Shown here piece after piece: positions 20,776 through 28,780 of a stretch of 28,780 nucleotides of DNA; position 1 is the stretch's first letter; the number at the start of each line of letters is the position of its first letter. Both the position numbers and the translations under genes were made by a program. Under the pieces are notes generated by a model. That model saw nothing but the letters and a program-made list of their open reading frames with translations. It was not told the DNA's origin and did not search any database. Origin of the DNA: an uncultured Alistipes sp. (lineage in GTDB: Bacteria > Bacteroidota > Bacteroidia > Bacteroidales > Rikenellaceae); contig USBO01000008.1 of assembly GCA_900552955.1 (NCBI GenBank), positions 1 to 28,780 on the forward strand. Direction: 5' to 3'.

Positions 20776-22275
20776 ATGCTCGAAAAGTTAGCCAAACAGA
20801 CCGCCGTTTACGGCATCAGCACCATCGTGGTGCGCTTCTTGAGCTACCTGCTCACCCCCGTCTTCACACGGGTGTTCGAGCCGGCGGCCTACGGTGTCGT
20901 CACCGATGTCTATGCGCTGATTCCCTTCGCTCTGGTGGTGCTCACCATGGGGCTCGAGTCGGCCTATTTCCGTTTCGCGGCCAAGGCCGACGCCGCAGCC
21001 TCGGCGGCGGGCGGCACTCCCGAGCGGATCGCGGCGGCGGCGCGTGCGGGCAAGCGGCGGCTCTTCGCCACGACGTGGGGCGTGACGCTGCTGGCCGCCA
21101 CGCTCTTCTTCGTGCTGGCGGCGCTCGGCCGCCAACGCGTGGCGGGGTGGATGGGTGAGACCTATGCGGCCCATCCGCAGTATGTGCTGCTCGTGGCCGC
21201 CGTCGTGTGGTTCGACGTGGCGGCGTGCCTCCCCTTCTCGCGCCTGCGCGAACAGGGGAGGGCGATGACCTTCGTGGGGATCAAGGCGCTGAGCGTCGTG
21301 GTCAACGTCGCGCTGGCGATCGCCTTCGCGCTGGGCGGACTCTACGCCACGCCCTTCGGCGTGGGATGGGTCTTCGCGGCCAATCTGGCGGCCAGCGCGC
21401 TGACCTTCGGCGTCGTCCTGCTGACCACCGACCGCACGGTGCCGCGCATTGACGGGCGGCTGCTTGCGGCGGTGCTGGTCTACTCGCTGCCGCTGCTCGT
21501 CAGCGGCGTGGCCGGCACGGCCAATGAGTTCATCGACCGTCAGATGATTAAATACCTCGTCCCTGCGGGGGCGATGGCGCAACTGGGCGTCTACGGCGCC
21601 GTCACGAAGATCGCCGTGGTGATGATGCTCTTCACGCAGATGTACCGGCTGGCGGCCGAACCCTTTTTTCTGGCCGACTACAAGAAGAGCGACTTCATCG
21701 GGATGAATGCTGCGGCGATGAAATACTACGTGATGGCCTCTATGTTCATCTTTCTGGGCATCGCCCTGTTCCGCGATCTGTTCGCGCTGATCGTGGGGGC
21801 CGATTTCCGAGAGGGGATCTTCATCCTGCCCGTGGTGCTAGGGGCCAACGTCCTGAGCGGCGTGTGGCTCAACCTCTCGTTCTGGTACAAGCGCGAGGAG
21901 CGGACGCAGCTGGCCGTGTGGGTCACCTTCACGGGGCTGTTCTTCACCGTGGCGATGAACGCGGCGCTCGTCCCCTCGCTGGGCTATGCGGGCGCGGCGT
22001 GGGCGCGGCTGGTGAGCGAGGCGGCGATGGTGGCGGTGAGCTACTGGCTCAACCGGCGCTACTTCCCCACGCCCTACGACCTGCGCCGCATCGGCGAATA
22101 TGTCGCGCTGGGGCTGGGGCTCTTCTTCGCGGGGGCGCTCTTCGCACGTCATGTTCCCGTGCGCGGCGCGGAATATGCGGTGAATGCCGTGTTGTTCGGC
22201 CTGTTCGCGCTGTTCGCCGTGCGGCGCGAGCATATTGATGTGGGGCGGCTGCTGCGGTCGGCCCTGAAACGATGA
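20776..22275 (+). CDS. Lipid-linked oligosaccharide flippase-like protein (MOP superfamily, Wzx type)
   Basis: This 499-residue protein has about 13 to 14 hydrophobic segments and a short charged N-terminus (MLEKLAKQTAVYGISTIVVRFLSYLL), typical of polysaccharide-export flippases of the MOP (multidrug/oligosaccharidyl-lipid/polysaccharide) superfamily. Mid-sequence GVAGTANEFIDRQMIKYL and LGVYGAVTKIAVVMMLF match the family. Such proteins move undecaprenyl-linked glycans across the inner membrane. No glycosyltransferases lie next to it, so the glycan cannot be named, and MurJ-like lipid II transport is not excluded. ATG 20776 is chosen over an upstream in-frame start at 20623, which would lie before the predicted promoter. 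It leads the long operon to 28780. Confidence 0.88.
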   Translation: MLEKLAKQTAVYGISTIVVRFLSYLLTPVFTRVFEPAAYGVVTDVYALIPFALVVLTMGLESAYFRFAAKADAAASAAGGTPERIAAAARAGKRRLFATTWGVTLLAATLFFVLAALGRQRVAGWMGETYAAHPQYVLLVAAVVWFDVAACLPFSRLREQGRAMTFVGIKALSVVVNVALAIAFALGGLYATPFGVGWVFAANLAASALTFGVVLLTTDRTVPRIDGRLLAAVLVYSLPLLVSGVAGTANEFIDRQMIKYLVPAGAMAQLGVYGAVTKIAVVMMLFTQMYRLAAEPFFLADYKKSDFIGMNAAAMKYYVMASMFIFLGIALFRDLFALIVGADFREGIFILPVVLGANVLSGVWLNLSFWYKREERTQLAVWVTFTGLFFTVAMNAALVPSLGYAGAAWARLVSEAAMVAVSYWLNRRYFPTPYDLRRIGEYVALGLGLFFAGALFARHVPVRGAEYAVNAVLFGLFALFAVRREHIDVGRLLRSALKR

Positions 22276-22285
22276 ACCGAAAAAG

Positions 22286-22471
22286 ATGGAAGCTAAAAAT
22301 AAGTTGTTGATCCTGTCGCTGAGCTTCGCCCTTTTCGTCGCGGGCGTGTGGGCGCTTTACAGCGCGCCCGGCGCTGTGCGCAGCGGCGTGCTGGCCGCCT
22401 CGGTCATGGGGCTTGTCGCCATCGCCGTCATGCAGACGATCCGCGTGACGAACCGGAATAAAAAACGCTGA
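22286..22471 (+). CDS. Small two-helix membrane protein
   Basis: This 61-residue protein has two hydrophobic segments (LLILSLSFALFVAGVWALY, about 7-25, and SGVLAASVMGLVAIAVMQTI, about 33-52) and a basic tail (RVTNRNKKR). It lies 10 bases after the flippase gene and 4 bases before holB, so it should be part of the same mRNA. I do not recognise a family, and no motif gives a function. The composition, membrane pattern and tight packing support a real gene. Confidence 0.6.
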   Translation: MEAKNKLLILSLSFALFVAGVWALYSAPGAVRSGVLAASVMGLVAIAVMQTIRVTNRNKKR

Positions 22472-22475
22472 CGCA

Positions 22476-23621
22476 ATGCAGTTTCGGGATATTATCGGTC
22501 AGGAGGAGCTCAAGCGGCGGCTGGTTGCCGGCGTCGGAGCGGGGCGCGTGAGCCATGCGCAGCTCTTCACGGGGGCGGCGGGCTCGGGGACGCTGCCGCT
22601 GGCGGTGGCCTATGCGCAGTATCTCAACTGCCGGCACCGCGCCGGCGGCGATTCGTGCGGCGTCTGTCCCGACTGCCGGCAGATCGCGGCTCTCGCGCAT
22701 CCCGACCTGCATCTGGTCTTTCCGGTCAACAAGCAGGGCAAGAAATCGGGCGAGGCGGTGACGTCGGACAGCTTCCTGCCGCTGCTGCGCACGGTTTTCG
22801 CGCGTTCGGGCGGCTATTTCTCGCCGCAGGAGTGGTACGACGCGCTCGATCTGGGCAAGACGCTGCGCGGCGCCATCTCGGCCCGCGAGGCCGACGAGAT
22901 CATCCGCAAGCTCTCGTTCAAGAGTTTCGAGGCGGAGTACAAGGTGATGCTCGTCTGGCTGCCGGAGACGATGAACGAGGAGGCTGCCAACAAGATCCTC
23001 AAGATTCTGGAGGAGCCGTGGCCCAAGACCGTTTTCCTGCTGGTGAGCGAGGCGCCCGACCGGCTGTTGCAGACGATCGTCTCGCGTACGCAGGAGGTGG
23101 CCGTGCCGCGCATCGCCACGTCCGTGCTCGAGGAGGTCGCGGCGCGGCGCGGGGAGAGCGATCCGGTGCGGCGGCACAACCTCGCGCGGCTGGCCGGCGG
23201 CGACTACCTCGCCCTGCAGCGGCTGCTGGCGGGCGAGGACGACGAACTCACGCGCGAATGCTTCGGTCTGTTCTGCTCGCTGATGCGTCTGAGCTACAAC
23301 GACAAGCACCTCGAACTGGTGGCGTGGGCCGAGGAGGTGGCGCACCTCTCGCGCGAGCAGCAGCGGGCTTTCCTGCGCCACACGGCGCGGCTGCTGCGCG
23401 AGAGCTACATGCTCCACGCCGGACTGGCCGACATCAGCTACCTGTGGGGCGCCGAGGCCGATTTCTGCGGCAGGTTCGCCCCCTTCATCGGCAACGGGAA
23501 TGTGGAATCTCTGCTCGGCGAAGTCGAGTGTGCGATGCGTCAGATCACGCAGAACGGCAATCCGACGATCGTCTTCACGCACTTTGCGCTGAGCGTCAGC
23601 AAACAGATTCGACGAAAATAG
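22476..23621 (+). CDS. holB: DNA polymerase III subunit delta' (clamp loader)
   Basis: Delta' is part of the clamp-loader complex that places the sliding clamp on DNA. The 381-residue protein begins FRDIIGQEELKRRLV and has the four-Cys zinc module (Cys52, 61, 64 and 67). The Walker A region, GAAGSGTLPLA at 33-43, has Thr where the ATP-binding Lys should be, so it should not hydrolyse ATP. That is normal for delta'. MNEEAANKILKILEEP and the SRTQ segment are the conserved AAA+ sensor region. Its C-terminal half is helical. It is followed by folK after 8 bases. The link to a flippase and folK is likely incidental operon packing. Confidence 0.9.
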   Translation: MQFRDIIGQEELKRRLVAGVGAGRVSHAQLFTGAAGSGTLPLAVAYAQYLNCRHRAGGDSCGVCPDCRQIAALAHPDLHLVFPVNKQGKKSGEAVTSDSFLPLLRTVFARSGGYFSPQEWYDALDLGKTLRGAISAREADEIIRKLSFKSFEAEYKVMLVWLPETMNEEAANKILKILEEPWPKTVFLLVSEAPDRLLQTIVSRTQEVAVPRIATSVLEEVAARRGESDPVRRHNLARLAGGDYLALQRLLAGEDDELTRECFGLFCSLMRLSYNDKHLELVAWAEEVAHLSREQQRAFLRHTARLLRESYMLHAGLADISYLWGAEADFCGRFAPFIGNGNVESLLGEVECAMRQITQNGNPTIVFTHFALSVSKQIRRK

Positions 23622-23629
23622 GCAGGATT

Positions 23630-24127
23630 ATGGCACGAGTGGTACTTTTGACGGGAGGAAACGTCGGCGACACGAAGGAGCTGCTGCGCACGGCGCAGCG
23701 GCTGGTCAACGGCCGCATCGGGGCCGTGCTGCGCTGTTCGCACTGCTACACCAGCGCTCCGTGGGGCTTCGAGGCCGCGCAGCCGTTCGTCAACCAGGTG
23801 TTGGTGGCCGACACCGATCTGACGCCGCACGAGGTGCTGGCCGAGCTGCAGCGCATCGAGCGCGAGCTGGGGCGCAACCGCGCCGCCGAGGCGGTCGAAC
23901 GGGCCGCCACGGGACAGCGTTACGTCTCGCGGCCGATCGACATCGACATCCTGCTCTACGACGACGAGGTGCTCTCGTCGCCCGAGCTGACGATCCCCCA
24001 CCCGGGCATCGCCGAACGCGAATTCGTCCTCACGCCGCTGTGCGAGGTGCTGCGCGACGGGCGCCATCCCGTGCTGGGCCGTACGATGGGCGAACTGCGC
24101 GATAATCTGTTAAAGACGAACGAATGA
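23630..24127 (+). CDS. folK: 2-amino-4-hydroxy-6-hydroxymethyldihydropteridine pyrophosphokinase FolK (HPPK)
   Basis: FolK transfers pyrophosphate from ATP to 6-hydroxymethyl-7,8-dihydropterin in folate synthesis. The 165-residue length is typical. The N-terminal MARVVLLTGGNVGD has the family start with GGN in place of the usual GSN. SAPWGFEAAQPFVNQV is the pterin-binding region, and SRPIDIDILLYDDE holds the metal-binding Asp pair. HPGIAEREFVLTPLCEV is the family C-terminal block. The gene shares an ATGA overlap with the lipoprotein gene that follows, so they are co-translated. Confidence 0.93.
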   Translation: MARVVLLTGGNVGDTKELLRTAQRLVNGRIGAVLRCSHCYTSAPWGFEAAQPFVNQVLVADTDLTPHEVLAELQRIERELGRNRAAEAVERAATGQRYVSRPIDIDILLYDDEVLSSPELTIPHPGIAEREFVLTPLCEVLRDGRHPVLGRTMGELRDNLLKTNE

Positions 24128-24699
24128 AACGGACGTTATTCTATACCGCTGCGCTGCTGCTGGCCGGCTGCTTCAAGAGCGTGGGCTACGACACGGACGT
24201 GATCCTCAAAAGCTGGGTGCAGCCCGCGTCGTCCGATGCGCTGCAGCCGGCCGAGGGGGTGATCGCCTATGCCTTCGAGGCCGACACGACGACGTGGACG
24301 GTCTCCTCCTATGCCGATGCGCTCGACGGCGTGCTGACGCGCAAGGGAACCGATGAGCGGGGCGTCGCGCCCGTCCGCGGCGTGCTCTACCGCCTCGATT
24401 CGATCGACATGGACCTGCTGCTGATGCGGGTGAGCAGCACGCCCGTCACGGTGGTGGCCGTCGATCCCGCAAACCGGCTCTACGGCTACCGCCAGCAGGA
24501 GCTGGGCGAGAATCTGCCGCGCCTTTTCACGTCGGTCATTTTCCGGCCGTGGAAAAAGATGCGGAAATACGTCGACGGCACGTGGCGGATGTTCAACGAG
24601 TTTTATGTCGACGAGCCCGACACTCCGGGCGAGGGGACGGAAGATGCAGCCGGCGGCGGCCAGGAGCCGGAAGCCGGCACAAAGCGAGCAAGACGATGA
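24124..24699 (+). CDS. Lipoprotein of unknown function
   Basis: This 191-residue protein has a lipoprotein signal with lipobox LLAGC and Cys at residue 16. The mature part includes VILKSWVQPASSDALQP, a YAFEADTTTWTVSSYADALDG block, and a region with VDPANRLYGYRQQEL. The tail (after about 165) is acidic and Gly-rich and ends in Arg, typical of a flexible C-terminus. I do not recognise the family. It overlaps folK by 4 bases and the next gene by 4 bases (ATGA at both ends), which marks a tightly coupled unit with the neighbouring Ig-like lipoprotein. A shared envelope role is inferred. Confidence 0.78.
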   Translation: MKRTLFYTAALLLAGCFKSVGYDTDVILKSWVQPASSDALQPAEGVIAYAFEADTTTWTVSSYADALDGVLTRKGTDERGVAPVRGVLYRLDSIDMDLLLMRVSSTPVTVVAVDPANRLYGYRQQELGENLPRLFTSVIFRPWKKMRKYVDGTWRMFNEFYVDEPDTPGEGTEDAAGGGQEPEAGTKRARR

Positions 24700-26783
24700 A
24701 AACGAACGATCGAGAGCGGAGTTTTGTATCTGCGGCGGGGCGTGCGGCGCTGGCGCTGCTCTTCTGCACGGCGTTCCTGTGGCGCTGTGCGACGATCATG
24801 ACCCCCACGGGCGGCCCTAAGGACACGCTGCCGCCCGTCATCACGGCGATGACGCCCGACAACTTCACGACCGATTTCACCGATCGCAAGATCTATATCG
24901 AGTTCGACGAGTTCGTCCAGCTCAAGGATCAGCAGAAGGAGTTCTTCACCTCGCCGCAGATGAAGAAGAAGCCGACGATCACCCTGCGCGGCAAGGGGAT
25001 CGTCGTGCAGTTGCGCGACACGCTCGCGGAGAACACCACCTACGCGCTCAATTTCGGCAGCGCGATCCGCGACAACAACGAGGGCAATCCCCTCTACTCG
25101 ATGCGCTATGTCTTCTCGACCGGCCCCGAGATCGACTCGATGCTGCTGTCGGGCTACACGGTCGACGCCTATAAGGCCGACAGCGTGGGCAAAACCTTCC
25201 TCTACTTCTACATCGCCGATTCGGTGCCCGAGCAGCGGGAGTACGATTCGACGCTCTTCAACTGCAAGCCGCATGTCATCGCCCGTGCCGAGACCAACGG
25301 CATCTTCCTGGCGCAGAACCTCAAGCCGGTTCCCTACCGTGTCTACGCCTTCCAGGATACGAACGACAACCAGATGTACGAGCCCTCGATCGACAAGGTG
25401 GGCTTTCTCGACACGCTGGTCAACCCCGCGCGGATGCCCGACTTCTCGGTCTGGTACGATTCGCTGCGCCACTACGTGACGGCCGATCCGCAGATCTACC
25501 TGCGGATGTTCACCGATGCGGCCTTCAAGCGCCAGACGCTCCAGCAGTCGGAACGCCCCGCGCGGCACAAGGCGCTGCTCTATTTCGGCGCCGCGCATCC
25601 CGAGGTCACGGCGCTGCGCTTCGACAGCATCCCCGCCGAGCGGGTCATCTGGGATCCTCAGACCGTGGGGCGCGATACGGTGGCGCTGTGGTTCGACGTG
25701 CCCTCGGCCTCGCTGCCCGATACGATCAAGGGCGAGATCACCTATTTCAAACACGATACGGTCAACCGCCTGCAGGAGGTGACCGAGCCGCTGAAACTGG
25801 CGTGGCGGTATATCGAGAGCAAGTCGGAGGAGAGGGAGCGCGAGAAGCTCGAACGCGAGCGCAAGCGCGCCGAGGCGGCCGGCGAGGCGTGGGAGGAGCC
25901 GAAGAAGCCCAACCCCTTCAAGGTCAGTCTCTCGACTACGGGCGACGTCAATCCGCTCGAAGACCTCAGGCTGGAGTTCGACTACCCGCTGCGGCGGCTC
26001 GACTCCGCGGCCGTGCGGCTCACCTACACCACCGAACAACAAACCGAGCCGCAGACGGCTGCCGTGCGCTTCGAGCGCGATACGGCCAATATGCGCATCT
26101 GGCGGCTGAAATCCGACTGGCGGCAGGGTGCCAAGTACGAGCTGCTCGTGCCCCCGGGCGCCTTCGAGAACATCGCCAACGAGCGGAACGACTCGCTGCG
26201 CGGCAACTACACGGTGGCCGACCCCGAAAAGTTCGCCACGATCCGGCTCCGCGTCACGGGCAAGACGCCCGAAGCGAAATATGTCGTGCAACTGCTCAAC
26301 GGTTCGAACGCCCTGTTGCAGGAGCGGCGCGACGTCACCACGGGCGAGCTGCGCTTCGACTACGTGCCGGCGGGCGAGATCCGGCTGCGCGTCATCGAGG
26401 ATGTCAACGGCAACGGCCGCTGGGATTCGGGCAATCTGGTCGAGCGGCGGCAGCCCGAGCGGGCCGAGCTGTACGTCGACGCCGAGGGCGAGTCGACCTT
26501 CGCCACCAAGGTCAACTGGGAGGTCGAGCTCGACATCGACATGAACCGTCTGTTCGCCCCCGTTACGATGGAGTCGCTCATCGAGCTGCTCGAACAACAG
26601 GAGATGCAGCGGCTGTCGAAGTACCTCGACGAGGAACAGAGGAACCGCAAGAACCGCCGCGACGACACGCAGAGCCAATCCTCCTCGGGCATGGGCTTCG
26701 GCGGCGCGATGGGCGGCATGGGAAGCATGGGCGGTTCGGGCGGTCTGGGCGGCGCGATGGGCGGAATGCGTAACTCGTTCTAA
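24696..26783 (+). CDS. Large surface lipoprotein with N-terminal Ig-like (Big_5) domain
   Basis: This 695-residue protein has a signal segment ending in LWRC (Cys31), followed by ATIMTPTGGPKDTLPPVITAM. That is the start seen in Bacteroidota Ig-like (Big_5/SbsA-type) lipoproteins. The lipobox has Arg before the Cys, which is unusual. Residues about 48-145 form the first Ig-like domain (VQLKDQQKEFFTSPQMKKK, LNFGSAIRDNNEGN). A charged segment at about 385-410 (EEREREKLERERKRAEAAGEAWEEPKK) may be a coiled coil, and a second Ig-like stretch follows. YVPAGEIRLRVIEDVNGNGRWDSGN resembles a calcium-binding or dockerin-type loop. The last 35 residues are Gly/Met-rich. It overlaps the preceding lipoprotein gene by 4 bases and abuts the barrel gene directly. 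Confidence 0.82.
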   Translation: MKTNDRERSFVSAAGRAALALLFCTAFLWRCATIMTPTGGPKDTLPPVITAMTPDNFTTDFTDRKIYIEFDEFVQLKDQQKEFFTSPQMKKKPTITLRGKGIVVQLRDTLAENTTYALNFGSAIRDNNEGNPLYSMRYVFSTGPEIDSMLLSGYTVDAYKADSVGKTFLYFYIADSVPEQREYDSTLFNCKPHVIARAETNGIFLAQNLKPVPYRVYAFQDTNDNQMYEPSIDKVGFLDTLVNPARMPDFSVWYDSLRHYVTADPQIYLRMFTDAAFKRQTLQQSERPARHKALLYFGAAHPEVTALRFDSIPAERVIWDPQTVGRDTVALWFDVPSASLPDTIKGEITYFKHDTVNRLQEVTEPLKLAWRYIESKSEEREREKLERERKRAEAAGEAWEEPKKPNPFKVSLSTTGDVNPLEDLRLEFDYPLRRLDSAAVRLTYTTEQQTEPQTAAVRFERDTANMRIWRLKSDWRQGAKYELLVPPGAFENIANERNDSLRGNYTVADPEKFATIRLRVTGKTPEAKYVVQLLNGSNALLQERRDVTTGELRFDYVPAGEIRLRVIEDVNGNGRWDSGNLVERRQPERAELYVDAEGESTFATKVNWEVELDIDMNRLFAPVTMESLIELLEQQEMQRLSKYLDEEQRNRKNRRDDTQSQSSSGMGFGGAMGGMGSMGGSGGLGGAMGGMRNSF

Positions 26784-27608
26784 ATGCGTATGATGAAAGC
26801 GATCAAGTTCATAACCCTCTGCGGGGCTGCGGTGCTGACGGCCGCAGCGGCCCGTGCACAGCATACGGTCGGTGTCTTCGGCGGTTTCGGGACGGGCACG
26901 GCCCGTTTCTACCCCGCGCAGGAGACCAAGTCCGTCGGCGGACGCTTCACGGGCGGCCTCTCGTGGCGTTATTACTCGGCCACGCGGTTCGTGGGGTGCG
27001 TGGGCGTCGATCTCGAGTTCCTGCAACGCGGGTTCTCCTTCGCGCCGCTGGCCTCGGTCACCGAAGACGAGGCCGATTACCTCTACTACACGCGCAAACT
27101 CAACTCCTTCATGATGCCGATCGTGTGGCAGCCCCACTTCTATCTGGCACGCCACCATCTGCGCGTCTATCTGGAGGCGGCGCTGACCTTCTCCTACAAC
27201 TTCGATTCGAGCTACGTCAACGACAACGCGCGCAACAGCGGCATCGAGCCGTGGCACGGCAAATACACGTTCAAAACCGTGCGCGACAACCGCTGGGGCT
27301 ACGGCCTGGCGGGCGGTGCGGGCCTTGCGGTGCTCATCGGGCGCTTCGAGGCGAGCGTCGGCGCGCGCTACTACTTCGGCTATTCCGACATCCTGCGCAA
27401 CCGCAACAAATATTACGACAACGCGCTGGACGGCGCCGAAAATCCCTTCTGGCGGACGCCCCAGCGCTCGCCCCTCGACAACCTGATGGTGCGCGTGGGC
27501 GTGGCCTGCCGCTTCGCCCCCGAGTTCCGGTCGTGGAGCGTCAAGCGGCCCAGGCGCGAGCGGATGAAGGAGGGATTCGATTTCGGAGAACCCACCCAAC
27601 AACGATAA
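26784..27608 (+). CDS. Outer-membrane beta-barrel protein
   Basis: This 274-residue protein has a signal peptide (MKAIKFITLCGAAVLTAAAA, cleavage probably after ARA) and then alternating hydrophobic and polar strands rich in Gly and aromatics (TVGVFGGFGTG, GGRFTGGLSWRYYSATRF, RVYLEAALTFSYNF, FEASVGARYYFGYS). This is the pattern of 8-to-10-stranded porin-family or PorT-like barrels. It ends in a basic, Arg-rich tail instead of a canonical terminal aromatic strand, so the last residues may be periplasmic. ATG codons at 26784, 26790 and 26793 are all possible starts, and the first directly follows the upstream stop. Partnership with the two preceding lipoproteins is inferred from the operon. Confidence 0.78.
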   Translation: MRMMKAIKFITLCGAAVLTAAAARAQHTVGVFGGFGTGTARFYPAQETKSVGGRFTGGLSWRYYSATRFVGCVGVDLEFLQRGFSFAPLASVTEDEADYLYYTRKLNSFMMPIVWQPHFYLARHHLRVYLEAALTFSYNFDSSYVNDNARNSGIEPWHGKYTFKTVRDNRWGYGLAGGAGLAVLIGRFEASVGARYYFGYSDILRNRNKYYDNALDGAENPFWRTPQRSPLDNLMVRVGVACRFAPEFRSWSVKRPRRERMKEGFDFGEPTQQR

Positions 27609-27610
27609 TT

Positions 27611-27964
27611 ATGACAGAGAATCAATCCACGCGGCAGCAGAAGATTGCCCGACAGATACAGCGCGACATGGCCGACATCTTCTCGAAGGAGGCCGCAGCG
27701 TTCCTTCAGGGGGCGATGACCACGGTCACGGCCGTGCGCGTCTCGCCCGATTTCGGCTATGCCAAGATCTACGTCAGCGTCTTCCCCTTCGACCGCAGCG
27801 CGGCGGTGATGGCCGTGCTCGACAAGCAGAACTGGCTGCTGCGCCGCAGTCTGGGCCAGCGCATCCGCAATCAGCTGAAGGTCGTTCCCGAGATTCAGTT
27901 CTTTCTGGACGACTCGCTGGAGTACATCGACAACATCGACCATCTGCTGCGGCAGGAGGAGTAA
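27611..27964 (+). CDS. rbfA: Ribosome-binding factor A (RbfA)
   Basis: RbfA binds the 30S subunit during maturation of the 16S rRNA 5' end and supports growth at low temperature. The 117-residue protein has the family pattern RQQKIARQIQRDMADIF, VTAVRVSPDFGYAKIYVSVF (KH-like fold) and LGQRIRNQLKVVPEIQFFLDDSLEYIDNIDHLL. The ATG at 27611 gives the family N-terminus, and the extended upstream frame is a shadow of the barrel gene. It starts 2 bases after the barrel gene and is followed by the permease gene after 12 bases. Confidence 0.94.
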   Translation: MTENQSTRQQKIARQIQRDMADIFSKEAAAFLQGAMTTVTAVRVSPDFGYAKIYVSVFPFDRSAAVMAVLDKQNWLLRRSLGQRIRNQLKVVPEIQFFLDDSLEYIDNIDHLLRQEE

Positions 27965-27976
27965 CGCTCCCGCAGG

Positions 27977-28780
27977 ATGCTTGCCGGACGTTTCGCGCGA
28001 CGCTACTTCTTCTCGAAGAAGTCCCACGCGGTGATCAACCTGATCGCCGGCGTGAGCGTGGTGTCGCTGGCCGTGCCTGTAGCGGCGATGATCGTCCTGC
28101 TGTCGGTCTTCAACGGCTTCGAGCAGTTGGTGCGCACGATGAACTCGCACTTCGACGCCGACCTCACGCTCACCCCGCGCGCGGGGCGGACGTTCGTCGT
28201 CGGGTCGCTCGACACGGCTGCGCTGCGGCGCTTGCCGGGCGTGGAGGCGGTGTCGCTGGCCCTTGAGCAGAACGCGCTCATGGAGTATCGGGGCCGTCAG
28301 GCGATGGTCGCGGTGCGGGGCGTCGCCGACGGTTACGAGCGGGCGGTTCCCGTGGCCGAGTGCATCACGTCGGGCGACTACTCCGTCCGTCTGGGCGATC
28401 TCGACCGGCTGGTCATCGGCCGCGGCATCGTCTACGAACTGGGGCTGCGCTCGCTGGGCGAATCCGACGGCGTGCTCTACGCCCTGCGCCGCACGGGGTT
28501 CTCGTCGCTGCTGCCCGCCGAGGGCTACACGCGGCGGCGGGCCGAGGTGGCGGGCGTCTTCGCCGCCGATGCCCAGACCGACGGCCGCTACCTCTTCACG
28601 TCGCTGCGGCTGGCGCAGGAGCTCTTCTCCAACCCCGACCGTGCGTCGATGGCGGTCGTGCGCGTGGCCGGCGGCGCACGTGCGGCCGATGTCCGGCAGC
28701 GCGTGGCGCGGGCGGCCGGCGAGGCGTTCGAGGTGCGCACGCGCGACGAAATGAACGTCACGTTCTACACGATCATGCGC
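27977..28780 (+). CDS. LolE/LolC-type lipoprotein-releasing permease, N-terminal part
   Basis: This frame runs off the right edge, so 268 residues are seen. The N-terminus MLAGRFARRYFFSKKSHAVINLIAGVSVVSLAVPVAAMIVLLSVFNGFEQL matches the first membrane helix of LolC/LolE family ABC permeases. They extract lipoproteins from the inner membrane for transport to the outer membrane. The large periplasmic domain begins next (VEAVSLALEQNALMEYRG, VRGVADGYE, VIGRGIVYELGL). It lies 12 bases after rbfA in the operon that also encodes two lipoproteins, which fits but does not prove a functional link. The ATPase gene is not in the window. Confidence 0.88.
   Translation, partial: MLAGRFARRYFFSKKSHAVINLIAGVSVVSLAVPVAAMIVLLSVFNGFEQLVRTMNSHFDADLTLTPRAGRTFVVGSLDTAALRRLPGVEAVSLALEQNALMEYRGRQAMVAVRGVADGYERAVPVAECITSGDYSVRLGDLDRLVIGRGIVYELGLRSLGESDGVLYALRRTGFSSLLPAEGYTRRRAEVAGVFAADAQTDGRYLFTSLRLAQELFSNPDRASMAVVRVAGGARAADVRQRVARAAGEAFEVRTRDEMNVTFYTIMR

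Overview
The window reads as a chromosomal segment of a GC-rich Bacteroidota (Bacteroidales) bacterium, most likely Alistipes or a close Rikenellaceae relative. The reasons are: the -7 promoter motif TAnnTTTG in front of at least eight transcription units; a Bacteroidota-type division cluster with an FtsL-like protein, a PASTA-tailed transpeptidase and an insert-bearing MraY; a glsA/glsB-like glycine-lipid acyltransferase pair; SBP-independent LolE-type permease linkage to rbfA; and abundant lipoproteins. MurE carries the DNPR motif expected for a meso-diaminopimelate peptidoglycan. The genus is an inference from composition and gene content, not from a search. I see no phage, insertion sequence, CRISPR array, tRNA or rRNA gene.

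Layout. 1-159: tail of an unrecognised gene. 245-3306 (minus strand): a lipoprotein gene with an apparent internal duplication, then the overlapping glsB-like and glsA-like acyltransferase genes. 3345-13303 (plus strand): a division and cell-wall (dcw) operon, rsmH - ftsL-like - ftsI - murE - mraY - unexpected DUF4369-like exported protein - murD - ftsW. The cluster has no mraZ at its start and stops after ftsW, so murG, murC, ftsQ, ftsA and ftsZ must lie elsewhere. 13473-14483 (minus): a YeiH-type membrane protein with an unusually long GC-rich leader. 14720-15812: malate dehydrogenase with a textbook terminator. 15943-17121: three small membrane-protein genes that look like diverged tandem paralogues, separated by a structured and then AT-rich intergenic stretch. 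17145-17170: a perfect 26-base palindrome acting as a shared terminator. 17195-20602 (minus): lipA - lipB - recJ, with lipoate synthesis and DNA repair in one unit. 20732-28780 (plus): flippase - small membrane protein - holB - folK - lipoprotein - Ig-like lipoprotein - outer-membrane barrel - rbfA - LolE-like permease, nearly gapless and probably one long operon.

How the genes fit together. Most of the window builds or serves the cell envelope. MurE, MurD and MraY make and membrane-anchor the peptidoglycan precursor. FtsW and FtsI polymerise and cross-link it at the septum with the FtsL-like scaffold. The glsAB-like pair would make glycine lipids, the flippase moves a lipid-linked glycan, and the last operon holds an outer-membrane barrel, two lipoproteins and a lipoprotein-release permease. 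Housekeeping genes (holB, folK, rbfA, recJ, lipA, lipB, mdh) are interleaved.

The parts that established families do not explain are the DUF4369-like gene inside the dcw operon, the tandem small membrane proteins at 15943-17121 with the possible pseudoknot RNA at 16178-16232, the long leader of the yeiH-like gene, and the duplicated lipoprotein at 245-1384. I found no clear evidence for a complete new defence or mobile system.
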